This document shows positions 39,903-51,970 of a DNA stretch of 64,000 nt, one piece after another. The stretch spans positions 22,351,001 through 22,415,000 of the forward strand of contig JALMGJ010000017.1 in NCBI GenBank assembly GCA_023362775.1, written 5' to 3'. The translations under genes were made by a program, and so were the position numbers. Under the pieces are notes generated by a model. That model saw only the letters and a program-made list of their open reading frames with translations, ran no database searches and was not told the DNA's origin. Each line of letters begins with the position of its first letter. The stretch's first letter is position 1. Origin of the DNA: Charina bottae (lineage: Eukaryota > Chordata > Lepidosauria > Squamata > Charinaidae).

Positions 39903-40155
39903 CTAGTGAGAGCCAGTTTGGTCTAGTGGTTAAGGTGATGGGCTAGAAACCAGGAGACTGAAAGTTCTAGTCCCACCTTAGGCATGAAAGCTGGCTGGGT
40001 GACCTTGGGCCAGTCACACACTCTCAACCCAACTCACCTCACAGGGTTGTTGTGGGGAAAATAGGAGGAGGAAGGAGTATTAGGTATGTTCGCCACCTTG
40101 TGTTATTTATAAAAATAATAAAGGCAGGATAAAAAATAAATAAATAAAATATTTT
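39903..40155 (+). mobile_element. tRNA-derived SINE
   Basis: GAGAGCCAGTTTGGTCTAGT GGTTAAG, then GAAAGCTGGCTGGGTGACCT and CCAACTCACCTCACAGGG, with an (AAAT)n tail. Same family as at 18423. Confidence 0.85.
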
Positions 40156-40177
40156 AGACTTTTGAAGTAATTTTATT

Positions 40178-40474
40178 GTTGGCTGTTGTGGGTCTTCCGG
40201 GCTGTGTGGCCATGTTCTGGAAGTTGTGGTTCCTAACGTTTCGCCAGCATCTGTGGCCAGCATCTTCAGAGGGCAGGAGCACAGATAGAAGCAAAATCTC
40301 TGTGCCCAGGTAGAGTGGCAATGTTCTATTTATAGAGCTAAATTATAGGAGATTAGGTGGGGTTTTTTGTTGTGTTGAAATGTTAACGAGTGGCTGATGA
40401 GCGTGATTAGCATGTTCATTGTGAGAAGTATTCCCATGTCCTGGTGGTTGGCCGTGAAAGCCTTCGACAATACA
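40178..40474 (+). mobile_element. Penelope-like element remnant
   Basis: CTGTTGTGGGTCTTCCGGGC, CCTAACGTTTCGCCAGCATC, CATCTTCAGAGGGCAGG and the final GGCCGTGAAAGCCTTCGACA are the recurring terminal motifs of vertebrate Penelope-like repeats (ACGTTTCGCC...CTTCAGAGG). No coding part remains. Class assignment is from memory of these motifs. Confidence 0.6.
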
Positions 40475-40732
40475 TTAATTTTATTGTGTTAGCAATAATC
40501 ATATTCTAAATATTTTCCTCCAAAATGCCAAAAACACATGTGTAATATTTTTAGTATATTATCTATGTATATTAATGCTCATATTTATTCATGTACAGTC
40601 TGAAAACTCAGGTATGTGTTTTGTTTCTCATTGTCTATGTGTCAGGTGAATTGATTAACAGAAATCATAGTTCTATTGCTTAAACTAGTAAGCAACTTAG
40701 ATAATTTTATTCCTTTTTAACCCATTCTGTCT

Positions 40733-40960
40733 TGTGACAGCCAATGTAATGTAATGGCTAAACTGTTGGATTGGTACTGGGGAGATTCAGATTCAAGCTC
40801 ACCTTTATCCATTACTGGATGGCTTGGGCCAGTCATTCTCTTTTAGATCAATGTACTTCACAGGGTAGTTGTATGAAGAAAAAAGGGAGGAAGGAGTGCT
40901 GTGTGTGCTGCCTTTAACTGGCAAACAAGGCAGGATATTAATCTTACAGTAAAATGGATT
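40733..40960 (+). mobile_element. diverged tRNA-derived SINE
   Basis: CAGCCAATGTAATGTAATGG, TGGGCCAGTCATTCTC, CACAGGGTAGTTGTATGA and AAGGAGTGCTGTGTG follow the SINE body order with many substitutions. Confidence 0.65.
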
Positions 40961-41477
40961 TCTTCTCTCCATCCCCAAGTCTTCATTTTTTAAGGAATGT
41001 CTTCTATAAACATTCTTCCTCCTCCTCCACTGCCTTTGCACCTGCAGTTGGGTTTGTGGATTCCATGCCATTCAGACAGTACAGCTTTCAGATACTCTTT
41101 AATAATAAAAAAACATAATCAATTCTAATGCTTTTATGTAGATCTTGGCATTTGTTTTGACTTTGCAATCAAGTGAAATACTACGTCTATAACCAGTTCA
41201 AAATAACTTCAGATGGTTTGGGGAGGCTAACCAATGCAGACTTTAACTTTGTTTTAGAAGGAAGTGTCAGTTCGTTATTTGGAGTCTTTCTACCAGAATA
41301 ATTTCCATTTGTCTGTGTTCTGGGGGCTTGTTTTTAGTGGGTGCAGAAGAACTGTCTTCACCTTTTTTTTTTTGAGGAGACAGATGCTTTTAACCTCAGA
41401 TGACCTTGATTTTCCTACATTGTGTGAGTATTGATGCTGGAAGCTAATTTGTTTCATTTTGTTTCCCCATTCTGCAG

Positions 41478-41570
41478 CCAAATTCTGTTAGTGAGCAGGA
41501 GGCACAAGGTACAAAGACAGAGGTCTCACCATCAACTTCTGTTGCAAGTGCAGAACAGCAGCAGCAAGAA
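41478..41570 (+). CDS. CDC42BPB: CDC42BPB window exon 17: variable linker
   Basis: The exon encodes PNSVSEQEAQGTKTEVSPST, then SVASAEQQQQE, a Ser/Gln/Glu-rich disordered linker before the C1 domain. It aligns loosely with the mammalian SSASEQETQ and SVAASEQQE stretch, which supports the call despite low conservation. Acceptor AG is at 41476-41477 and donor GTAAGC at 41571. Phase is 0 at both ends, so it could be optional. Confidence 0.82.
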
Positions 41571-42008
41571 GTAAGCACCCATATCCAAATAAATAATTTG
41601 GGGCATCCTGATAAATGCGTGTTCCAATCAGAGATCCATGAGAAAAGATTTTCTCTCTTCACAGCATGTTTCCTTGCAGACTCATGTCATGTTTAAATGT
41701 ACAAACTTGGTGAACTCCATTTGTTTTGCTACTGTTTTCCTGGCTCTCATTGTCTCATTAAGCTGTGCATTTCTTGCTTTCTTACCTGTTTACCTTCTGA
41801 TGCTTGCTAAAGTGCAGGTTTTCCTGTGAGTCTGTCTTGATCTGCAAACTTGCTTCTAATAATTTGTTAGGGGCAAACCAGCATTTTTCAGTATAGTATA
41901 TTCTCTTACTAAAATTTAGAAGTAGATTTGACAAATGTTGCAAGACCAAATGTATATGGGATCCTGGAAATCTTAAATTTTATTCAGCTATAGTTTTTTG
42001 CAATTCAG

Positions 42009-42083
42009 GAACCAATTCGGCTTCAGAGGATGCCTGCTGCTCCCTCCCCCACCATTCAGTCCATTTCTCTAGCTGTACCAAAG
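42009..42083 (+). CDS. CDC42BPB: CDC42BPB window exon 18: variable linker
   Basis: The exon encodes EPIRLQRMPAAPSPTIQSIS and LAVPK, a Pro/Ser-rich linker. It has acceptor AG at 42007-42008 after a pyrimidine-poor tract and donor GTAGGG at 42084. Phase 0 at both ends and the weak sites make alternative use plausible. Assignment rests on position, phase and rough similarity to the mammalian linker. Confidence 0.75.
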
Positions 42084-43782
<1,699 letters not shown>

Positions 43783-43988
43783 TAATAGCCTAATTCTTTA
43801 TCATTTGGAAAGAGAACAAACCTGTTAACATTTTCTTTTAGCAAGCATCTATTTATAACAGTAGTATTGAGTAAGGCAGAAATTTAGTTCCGAAATGCAT
43901 TGGTTTAGGTTAGATTTAAATCTTTTTTTTTTTTTGTAGTGTGGATCATCAGTGAGAGAAGTTTTCAAGGCACCAGTTACACTACCAC

Positions 43989-44022
43989 ACAATTCAGGGA
44001 ATGGAACAATTCCCTGAATTGT
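43989..44022. repeat. short perfect hairpin
   Basis: ACAATTCAGGGAAT (43989-44002) and its exact complement ATTCCCTGAATTGT (44009-44022) are separated by 6 bases. Confidence 0.8.
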
Positions 44023-44368
44023 TTCACTGATTCCTTCTTAATTATTAAGAGTATACACTGAACAATAAAAGATGCTGTAAAATATCTTTAGTAAACAGAT
44101 ATATAACTGGATTGTTTCTTTTTGGATTATAATATAGAATATTATAGAATATGTCTATGAAGGTTCTCAGTCATCCAGGTGGAACAGTCTGTGGCTTGAA
44201 TCATGTCAACTGGATTTCTATTTTCTTAGTGGAAACGTTTCACTCCTTATCCAAGGAGCTTCTTCAGTCTGAGTAAAGTTAGTAAGGGAATCCTTAAATA
44301 TGTTTCTAGGCTGGCTGTGTGACCTTGCACCTGGGGCTAGGTCATGGTTATTTTTGAGATGTTTGTTT

Positions 44369-44740
44369 CTAAGTCCCTTTATCATCTAAAGGAGGATCGT
44401 TAAGATTACCCTGCTGCTGTTGGGCTTGTGAAATGGTCTTAATCTTCCTAGGCACAGAAGACAAAGCAGGAAGGAAGATAGGGGAAAGGTTATGCCTGAG
44501 GCCCCCACCTCTATTCAAGGAAGGATTTTCCAAGTTGGCATGAATGGATTCCTTGACCCCTCTCTCAAACCACCTATCTTCTCTGTCTAAAATGTGAACA
44601 TTAATGTCCTCAAATGAGTGTCCTTTTTCTTTTAGATGAAGATAAACTGCTGACTCTGGTCCTGTGGTGTTACTTCTCCTGTGTTGGGCCATCCTCCTGT
44701 ACAAAGGTTGTTTGGTTTCTCCAATGTAGAGTTCAGAGCA
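44369..44740 (-). pseudogene. Penelope GIY-YIG endonuclease, left arm
   Basis: The - strand reads ELYIGETKQPLYRRMAQHRR, then YLHLKEKGHSFEDINVHILD, WFERGVKESIHANLENPSLN and LPALSSVPRKI. YIGETKQPL is the YIG half of the GIY-YIG motif and the downstream Arg and Glu residues fit the nuclease. The reverse transcriptase and the N-terminal GIY half are missing because of 5' truncation at the centre of the palindrome. The frame ends in a stop at 44369. Confidence 0.85.
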
Positions 44741-44746
44741 CTAAGT

Positions 44747-45124
44747 TCAGAGTGCTCTGAACTCTACATTGGAGAAACCAAACAACCTTTGTACAGGAGG
44801 ATGGCCCAACACAGGAGAAGTAACACCACAGGACCAGAGTCAGCAGTTTATCTTCATCTAAAAGAAAAAGGACACTCATTTGAGGACATTAATGTTCACA
44901 TTTTAGACAGAGAAGATAGGTGGTTTGAGAGAGGGGTCAAGGAATCCATTCATGCCAACTTGGAAAATCCTTCCTTGAATAGAGGTGGGGGCCTCAGGCA
45001 TAACCTTTCCCCTATCTTCCTTCCTGCTTTGTCTTCTGTGCCTAGGAAGATTAAGACCATTTCACAAGCTCAACAGCAGCAGGGTAATCTTAACGATCCT
45101 CCTTTAGATGATAAAGGGACTTAG
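44747..45124 (+). pseudogene. Penelope GIY-YIG endonuclease, right arm
   Basis: It encodes the same protein as the left arm, reading rightward: ECSELYIGETKQPLYRRMAQ onward to the stop at 45122-45124. I see no difference between the two arms. It is 5'-truncated and has no start codon of its own, so it is not a complete gene. Confidence 0.85.
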
Positions 45125-45317
45125 AAACAAACATCTCAAAAATAACCATGACCTAGCCCCAGGTGCAAGGTCACACAGCCAGCCTAGAAACATATTTAAG
45201 GATTCCCTTACTAACTTTACTCAGACTGAAGAAGCTCCTTGGATAAGGAGTGAAACGTTTCCACTAAGAAAATAGAAATCCAGTTGACATGATTCAAGCC
45301 ACAGAATATTATAGAAT

Positions 45318-46491
45318 GTTTCCATACAATTTAGATGTTGATGGGAATTTCTTTTGAGTAATGTTACTAAATTCTTTGGGACTTTAGACAGTAATTCTCA
45401 GAATGTGTACCTATAAATTGCTGAAGTATATCATGCAAAAATTAAACTACCACCTTGGGAGTATCTATAACTTTTTATCTAGAAGTTCTCAAACTGTGGG
45501 TTAGTACCACCCAGATGGTTGCAAGCCATATTTTGGGGAGGGGAGGGGAGATCATGTCACTTAAAAAAAGAAAAACTTGGTCAAACATGCGCAGATAAAG
45601 TGAGACCACTATCCAAACTCACAGTGAGCTTTGCTCCCTGCTCTGCATGTGCAAGCTACAGTAATTGTGTTTCATACTAGAACATTGCATGTTGGATGAA
45701 TGAAGAAAACACCAATTATATATAAGCAGAAATTAAAAGGAGTTAAGTGTAGTGTTAGAGAAATTATTCATTCTCTCTCATGCTTGCAGAATGACATGGA
45801 TCATAGTAAGTTACAAATGCCAGCCAAAAATTATGGATTAGGGATGTGCAAAACCTACAATTCTTCCTTCACACCATCTCAATCTGGCTATTCTGGCAGT
45901 AGCTTGATAGCTTTTGGTTTGGAGGAATAAATTCTGAAAAACTATTCAACCATTCCCAGAACTGAAAATATTGCTGTGTATTTTATTCCTTTAACTGTAG
46001 GTTTTACACATATTTATTATGAACCTTTATTTCATAAGAGAAAAAAAGAGCGATTTTGCAAAACTAGGTTCCATTTTTTTGTTTAAAAAGAGACCTCTAA
46101 TGGGTCTTTTAAAGAATTAGTCACTTAAATAATGGCCAGAATGAAACACAGCTGTTCAAAATAATTAAGTATTTGTAAATTCAGGAAGAAAGAAAATGCC
46201 GTAATTTTAAAACCAGGAGAGTCTTTTATACTTTAAAACACAACATTATTGAGGCGTGATTTTTTTTTAATGAAGCTCCTGCTATGATATATTCTTTACA
46301 TTTTAAGATGTAATAAATGAATGTTACGTTTGCCATTTTAAGCTGGTGGTTCCTGGAGACTAGTTGCTGACTGACTATGGTGTGATGTCGTTTTCTTGCT
46401 CATTCCCAATTCTGTTAGCCAATGCTCAGTGATTTATAGGATTTATTGTGTAACAACACAAAGCTTAACAAGTTCACTTTTTCATCCTTAG
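45318..46491. other. intron 19 sequence
   Basis: A string at 45481-45560 resembles a decayed hAT terminus, but it was not confirmed. Otherwise nothing is recognised. Confidence 0.4.
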
Positions 46492-46628
46492 TGTGTTCGT
46501 TTGCATGCCACGTTTCCTGCAAGAACAGTGTACCACAAGTCTGTCCTATACCTCCAGAGCAAGCCAAGAGACCTCTTGGAGTAGATGTTCAAAGAGGCAT
46601 AGGAACAGCCTACAAAGGCTATGTGAAG
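46492..46628 (+). CDS. CDC42BPB: CDC42BPB window exon 20: C1 second half and PH start
   Basis: The exon encodes [20 protein letters not shown], completing the Cys/His ligands of the C1 finger, then [20 protein letters not shown] and YKGYVK, the linker into the PH domain. Acceptor AG is at 46490-46491 and donor GTAAGA at 46629. The next intron is 9.5 kb and repeat-filled. Confidence 0.95.
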
Positions 46629-47080
46629 GTAAGAATCTGATGTCTCTGGCAGGAAAAGAGGATTGTCCTTTGCACATATTTGCAGATAGTAATCAGAGTT
46701 ACTGTGCATAGTCAAGTACCAGTTCACGTTTATACACAGACAGTCAAGCAAATGCCAAATCTGGCTGTGAAACAGATTCCAAATTCAGTTGAAAAGTCCA
46801 AACTGGTTACATCTTGAGGAGTTCAAAAGTTAATACAATTTCAGGTAAAAGAGATTAGGGTAGAAACATTAGGAGTCAAGCATGGCAAGATCAAGTATAA
46901 GCCATTGCTTCCAACACTGAGAGGCTAATTTCAATGCTGATGTGTTGATAATAATTCCCAAGCAGACTCTACTTTAAGAGAGTCTTGTTTCTTAAAATGT
47001 GCTATACCTTTCAGCTTTCCTTGGTGGGTCTATATTAACATCATCATCATCAATATCCAAACCTTTGTAGAGTCCTAAGC
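46629..47080. other. intron 20 sequence, no feature recognised
   Basis: First part of the 9.5-kb intron, with no supported repeat. Confidence 0.45.
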
Positions 47081-47546
47081 TGTACCAGGAATTGTCTCAA
47101 GGCATCTGAAGCTTTCCAATTCCCCAGTTACCTAAGGGACTGTCTTCTCCCAGTTGTTTCTACCCATCCAATTCGGTCCAGTAGGTTGGGCATGTTACAG
47201 GTCCCGTCAGCCAAGGAATGTCAGCTGGCGGGGACTAGGAGACGTGCCTTCTCTGCCATAGCCCCTGCCCTCTGGAACATTCTCCCTTCAGAGATTAGGA
47301 TGACCCTGATCCTGTTGGCCTTCCATAAGGCCATGAAGACCTGGTTATGTGCCCAGGCCTGGGGCCCCGAGTATGTTAAGGGCCCCATTCCTTGGCTGTA
47401 TTAACATCTATGGCAATAGTTTTACTTGGCAACCATATATATTTATTTTGTATTGTTTTAATTGTTTTATGTTTTTATGATTGTACGCCACCCAGGGTCA
47501 CTTGTTGAGATGGGCAGCTATAGAAATCAAATCAAATAAATAAAAT
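47080..47546 (+). mobile_element. L2/CR1-type LINE 3' fragment, other subfamily
   Basis: The + strand reads ECQLAGTRRRAFSAIAPALW, then NILPSEIRMTLILLAFHKAM and KTWL, followed by GATTGTACGCCACCCAGG and an (AAAT)n tail. The 3' UTR differs from the main family (GCCACCCAGGGTCAC instead of CCGCCCAGAGT), so it is a distinct subfamily. Confidence 0.8.
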
Positions 47547-47601
47547 TTCCTTCTCTATAGAGGACTTGTTCCATTATAGCTTATTGGTTGTACCTTCAAG
47601 A

Positions 47602-48363
47602 TTATGCAGGATTTGTTGTTGTTGTTTATTCGTTCAGTCGTTTCCGACTCTTCGTGACTTCATGGACCAGTCCACGCCAGAGCTTTCTGTCGGCCGTCAC
47701 CATCCCCAGCTCCCCAATGGTTGAGTCTGTCACCTCCAGAATATCATCCATCCATCTTGCCCTTGGTCGGCCCCTCTTCCTTTTGCCTTCCACTTTCCCT
47801 AGCATCAGCTTCTTCTCCAAGGTATCCTGTCTTCTCATTATGTGGCCAAAGTACTTGAGTTTTGCCTTTAATATCATTCCCTCAAGTGAGCAGTCTGGTT
47901 TTATTTCCTGGAGTATGGACTGGTTTGATCTTCTTGCAGTCCAAGGCACTCTCAGAATTTTCCTCCAACACCACAGTTCAAAAGCATCTATCTTCCTTCG
48001 CTCAGCCTTCCTTATGGTCCAGCTCTCACAGCCATAGGTTACTACGGGGAATACCATTGCTTTAACTATGCGGACCTTTGTTGTCAGTGTGATGTCTCTG
48101 CTCTTAACTATTTTATCAAGATTTGCCATTGCTCTCCTCCCAAGAAGTAGACGTCTTCTGATTTCCTGGCTGCAGTCAGCGTCTGCAGTAATCTTTGCGC
48201 CTAGAAATACAAAGTCTGTCACTGCCTCCACTTTTTCTCCCTCTATTTGCCAGTCATCAATCAAGCTGGTTGCCATAATCTTGGTTTTTTTGAGGTTTAA
48301 CTGCAACCCAGCTTTTGCACTTTCTTCTTTCACCTTCGTCATAAGGCTCCTTATGCAGGATTT
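47602..48363 (-). mobile_element. RTE-BovB-like LINE, 5'-truncated, with 13-bp TSD
   Basis: The element proper is 47615-48350, flanked by TTATGCAGGATTT at 47602-47614 and 48351-48363. On the - strand an open stretch of about 240 codons begins within the RT (LMTKVKEESAKAGLQLNLKK) and continues GCESWTIRKAERRKIDAFEL, RVPWTARRSNQSIL and YFGHIMRRQDTLEKKLMLGK. It differs at many positions from the copy at 26252 (for example QLNLKKTKIMATS against KLNIKKTQIMAFG), so it belongs to another subfamily. The frame is still open. Confidence 0.9.
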
Positions 48364-48375
48364 AATTATTATCAA

Positions 48376-51300
48376 ATGGTTTTATTTATTTATTTATTTA
48401 TTCATTCATTCATTCATTATTCAAATTTCTGTCACCGCCCATCTCCCACCTAAGGAGGGACTCTGGGCGGTTTACAATAAGAATAAAATTTAAAATTCAA
48501 TATAAAGTCTAACTTAGTGCTTTCCAAAGTCCCGCCGTTGGCGACACACCAGCAACGGCAGCGTGCACAGTGGTGGCAGCAGCCTCGTGTTTCGTGCTAA
48601 AACCTGGAAGCGCTGATGGCGCGTCGCTGCTGCCGCGGTGGCAACACACCATCAGCACTTCTGGGTTTTGTCGCGACACACAGTTTGGAAAGCTATGCTC
48701 TAACTAATACATTCAATATGACTACAACTAAAAAATAAAGATATAAAATAGAATAGAATTCAGATGGCAATGAGATACTACTTCAAACCATGAATATATA
48801 AGGGGCCCTTCTAGGGCACCAGCCATCTCCAAGAGTGACTATTCCCCTCCCCGCCCCAGGCACGATGGCAAAACCAGGTCTCCAGTTTTTTACGGAAGTC
48901 CAGGAGAGAGGGGGCTTGCCTCACCTCCGGGGGAAGAATGTTCCAGAGGGCAGGAGCTGCTACAGAGAAGGCCCGCCTCCTGGACCCCGCCAGATGGAAT
49001 TCTTTTACAGACAGGGTTCGTAACATGCCCCCTCTGTATGACTGGGTGGGACGGGTCGATGTAATGGGGATGAGACGGTTCCTCAGATAGCCTGAACCCA
49101 TGCCATGTAGGGCTTTAGAGGTAATAACTAACACCTTGAATTGAACCCGGAAGCAAACTGGGGCCCAGTGCAGCTCGTGCAGCAAAGGTGTTACGTGTGC
49201 TGATCTTGGTGCACCTAAAATTGCCCGTGCGGATGCATTCTGGATCAGTTGTAGCTTCCGGAAATTCTTCAAGGGTAGCCCCATGTAGAGCGCATTACAA
49301 TAGTCTATATGGGAGATGACCAAGGATTGAGTGAGTGAAGGGCCTCTCGATCCAGGAAAGGGTGTAACTGGCGCACAACACGAAGTTGAGCAAAGGCCCT
49401 TCTGGCCACAACTGCCACCTGCTCTTTGAGCAGGAGTCGTGAGTCCAGGAGGACCCCCAGATTCTGCACCAGGTCTGTCTGGGGCAGTGCAACCCCATCC
49501 AGAACTAAATATGACAAATTCCTGGATACTGAGGGGCCATTAATCCACAGCCACTCCGTCTTACCAGGGTTCAGCTGAAGTCTGTTGTTCCCCATCCAGG
49601 CCCCCACAGCCCCCAGGCACCTAGAGAGGGTGGTCACAGCATCACTTACTTCACCTGGGATGGAGATGTACAATTGAGTATCATCAGCATACTGGTGATA
49701 CCTCATCCTGTGGTGACGGATGATCTCACCCAGTGGTTTCATGTAGATGTTAAAAAGGAGCGGAGAGAACCCTGCGGCACCCCTCAAAGGAGGGGTCATG
49801 GGCCAGATCTCTCGCTCCCTATCAACACCGATTGGGACTGTTCCTGGAGGAAGGAGGTGAACCAGCGCAGAACCATGTCGCCCACCCCCAACTCCCTGAG
49901 TCGCCCCAAAAGGATACCATGGTTGATGGTATCAAAAGCTGCTGAGAGGTCAAGAAGAGCCAGGATGGATGCACTGCCCCCATCCCGCTCCCGCCAAAGA
50001 TCATCCATAATTGCGACCAATACCGTTTCCGTCCCATATCTGGGCCTGAAACCTGACTGAAAGGAGTCTAGATAATTTGTTTCATCCAGAATCCTCTGGA
50101 GCTGCAATGCCACCACTTTCTCAACCACCTTCCCCAAAAAGGGGAGGTGGAAGACTGGAAGAAAATTGTCCAGTATAGTAGGGTCCAGCAATGGTTTCTT
50201 GAGGAGAGGTCGCACCAGGGCCTCCTTAAAGGCAACCGGGAACACCCCCTCTCTCAAGGATGTATTTACCATCGTCTGGACCCAACTACACATCACCTCC
50301 CTAGCTGCCTTCACCAGCCAGGAGGGACATGGGTCTAGTTGGCAAGTGGCATTTACAGACCGGAGGATCCTGTCCACTTCCTCAGGTCCAACAGGGTCAA
50401 ACTGTTCCCAGATAACTGGGTAAGCACGTTCCCCAGGCATCTCCCCAGACCATGTCTCACGCTTGGACAACTTGGAACGAATCCGAGCGATTTTATCCTG
50501 CAGATGCCCAGAAAACTCCTCAGATTTCTGAACCCCCTTTCCCCAAAAGGGATCAGGTGATCTTGAACAGGGCCGTCGGGCGGCATTCTGTGGATGCAAT
50601 AAGAGCGGAGAAATACTGACGTTTCGCCACTCTTACCGCCACAAAGTAGGCTCTGACAGCGGCTCTAGCTTGTGTTCGGTCGGGTTCAGTCTTTGTCTTC
50701 CTCCAGCGGCACTCTAGACGTCTCTTAATCCTCTTTAGAACCCTCAGCTCTTCTGTAAACCACGGGGAGTATCGGGCTTGATGAGACAAGAGAGGTCGCA
50801 CAGGCGTGATCCTGTCCAAGGCCCTGGCCGCCTCCCTATTCCAGGCAGCAGCCAGGGCCTCCACTGAACCGTGCAGCAGATCCACAGGTAGAACCCCCAG
50901 CTTCCTCTGAAACCCTACTGGGTACATCAGTCACCGGGGGCAGACCAATCGAATGGGTCCCGCCTCCCTGCAGAGGGGGGCGGCATAAGAGAATCTCAAG
51001 GCCACCAGGGCGTGATCTGACCATGACAATGGGGACAGATGTAACTCTCCCCTCAGGTCAGATTGACACTGCTCTGACAAGAAAACCAAGTCTGGCTTGA
51101 GGCCACTGTCTCAAGTTGGGTCCTGAATAATCTGGGACATGCCCATGGCTGCCATGGTAGCCATGAACTCCTGAGCCGCTTCTGAGGCACGCCCCAGGGA
51201 TGGCAAATTGAAGTCCTCCAGAACCAAAAGTCTGGGGAACTCCACTGCCAACCCCGAGACGGCCTCCAGCATCTCAGACAGAGAGGTTGCTATGCAGCAG

Positions 51301-51450
51301 GGAGGCTGGTACAGTAGCAACACTCCCAGCTGTTCTCGGGAACCCAACTTGAAAAACAGGGTCTCACAGCCGGCCACTTGTGGAGCAGCGCCCATGAAGG
51401 CCGCTAGAGATTCCCGGATGACAACAGTTATTGCTACTGACCTCCAAAAT
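48376..51450 (-). mobile_element. L2/CR1-type LINE, ~2.9 kb, with EN and RT remains
   Basis: The (AAAT/AATG)n tail at 48376-48418 precedes the 3' UTR, which is split by the hAT MITE at 48515-48697. On the - strand the coding part reads the endonuclease block LLVLEDFNLPSLGRASE (about 51220), a middle domain WFTEELRVLKRIKRRLE, then QLDPCPSWLVK, LDNFLPVFHLPFLGKVVEKV and LDLSAAFDTINHGIL. These are followed by YADDTQLYISIPGEVSDAVT (about 49680), SHIDYCNALYMGLPL and the APALWNILPPEVRQAPSLLD end. Several frameshifts (near 49800 and 50580) make it inactive. It is the longest copy of the family here. Confidence 0.88.
48507..48705 (+). mobile_element. hAT MITE, family B copy 5, inserted in LINE
   Basis: The element proper is 48515-48697 (183 bp), flanked by GTCTAACT (48507-48514) and CTCTAACT (48698-48705), one mismatch. 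Ends are TAGTGCTTTCCAAAGTCCCG and, reversed, CATAGCTTTCCAAACTGTG. It interrupts the 3' UTR of the surrounding LINE and is therefore younger than it. Confidence 0.85.
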
Positions 51451-51459
51451 CATGATTAA

Positions 51460-51755
51460 AAAAGATACGTAGATGGAAACATTTATCAAGTTTAGCAGAG
51501 TGTCTGTGACATTTGAAAAAGTAATTATACAGTATGTAGAAAAGAATTTAATAATACCACAGCATCATAGCAGAAAACAAAAAATGATGGATACAACATT
51601 TCAGAAAAAGAAGACAGAGAACAGCTAAGCTAAATTATCGAGTGATGAAGTTTGTAGTACCTGTTATGTACGTATTGCTTTTTAGTTACTTGTTTCTGTA
51701 TATGTGTTAAGCCATAGAGTATAAGAAGTAATATTTAGTTTTTACGTTATTTATT
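51460..51755. other. intron 20 sequence, no feature recognised
   Basis: No supported feature. Confidence 0.4.
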
Positions 51756-51756
51756 T

Positions 51757-51970
51757 TCTATCCCGCCTTTATTATTTTTATAAATAATTCAAGGCAGCGA
51801 ACATATCTAATACTCCCTCCTCCTCCTATTTTCCCCACAACAGCAACCCTGTGAGATGAGTTGGGCTGAGAGAGAGTGAGTGGCCCAAAGTCACCCAGCC
51901 GGCTTTCATGCCTAAGGCGGGACTAGAACTCACCTCCTGGTTTCTAACATGTTACCTTAACCACTAGAAC
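51757..51970 (-). mobile_element. tRNA-derived SINE, reverse orientation
   Basis: Reverse strand of the SINE at 18423: TAATACTCCCTCCTCCTCC, ACCCTGTGAGATGAGTTGGG, AAAGTCACCCAGCCGGCTTT and TAACCACTAGAAC. Confidence 0.85.

Larger units (their letters stand above)
44137..45317. mobile_element. Penelope-like element as inverted dimer (palindrome), 14-bp TSD
   Basis: Arms 44190-44742 and 44751-45303, 553 bp each, are reverse complements separated by an 8-bp spacer. The whole is flanked by GAATATTATAGAAT at 44137-44150 and 45304-45317. Between the left duplication and the palindrome are 39 extra bases (44151-44189, ATGAAGGTTCTCAGTCATCC). Outer parts carry GAGTGAAACGTTTCCACT and GAAGAAGCTCCTTGGATAAG, typical of Penelope-like 3' ends. 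The two copies are 5'-truncated and joined head to head. Confidence 0.85.

Noticed and set aside
45481..45560. TTCTCAAACTGTGGGTTAGT, resembling a hAT end
   Set aside because: Only one end is visible and the rest is diverged; not enough to call an element.
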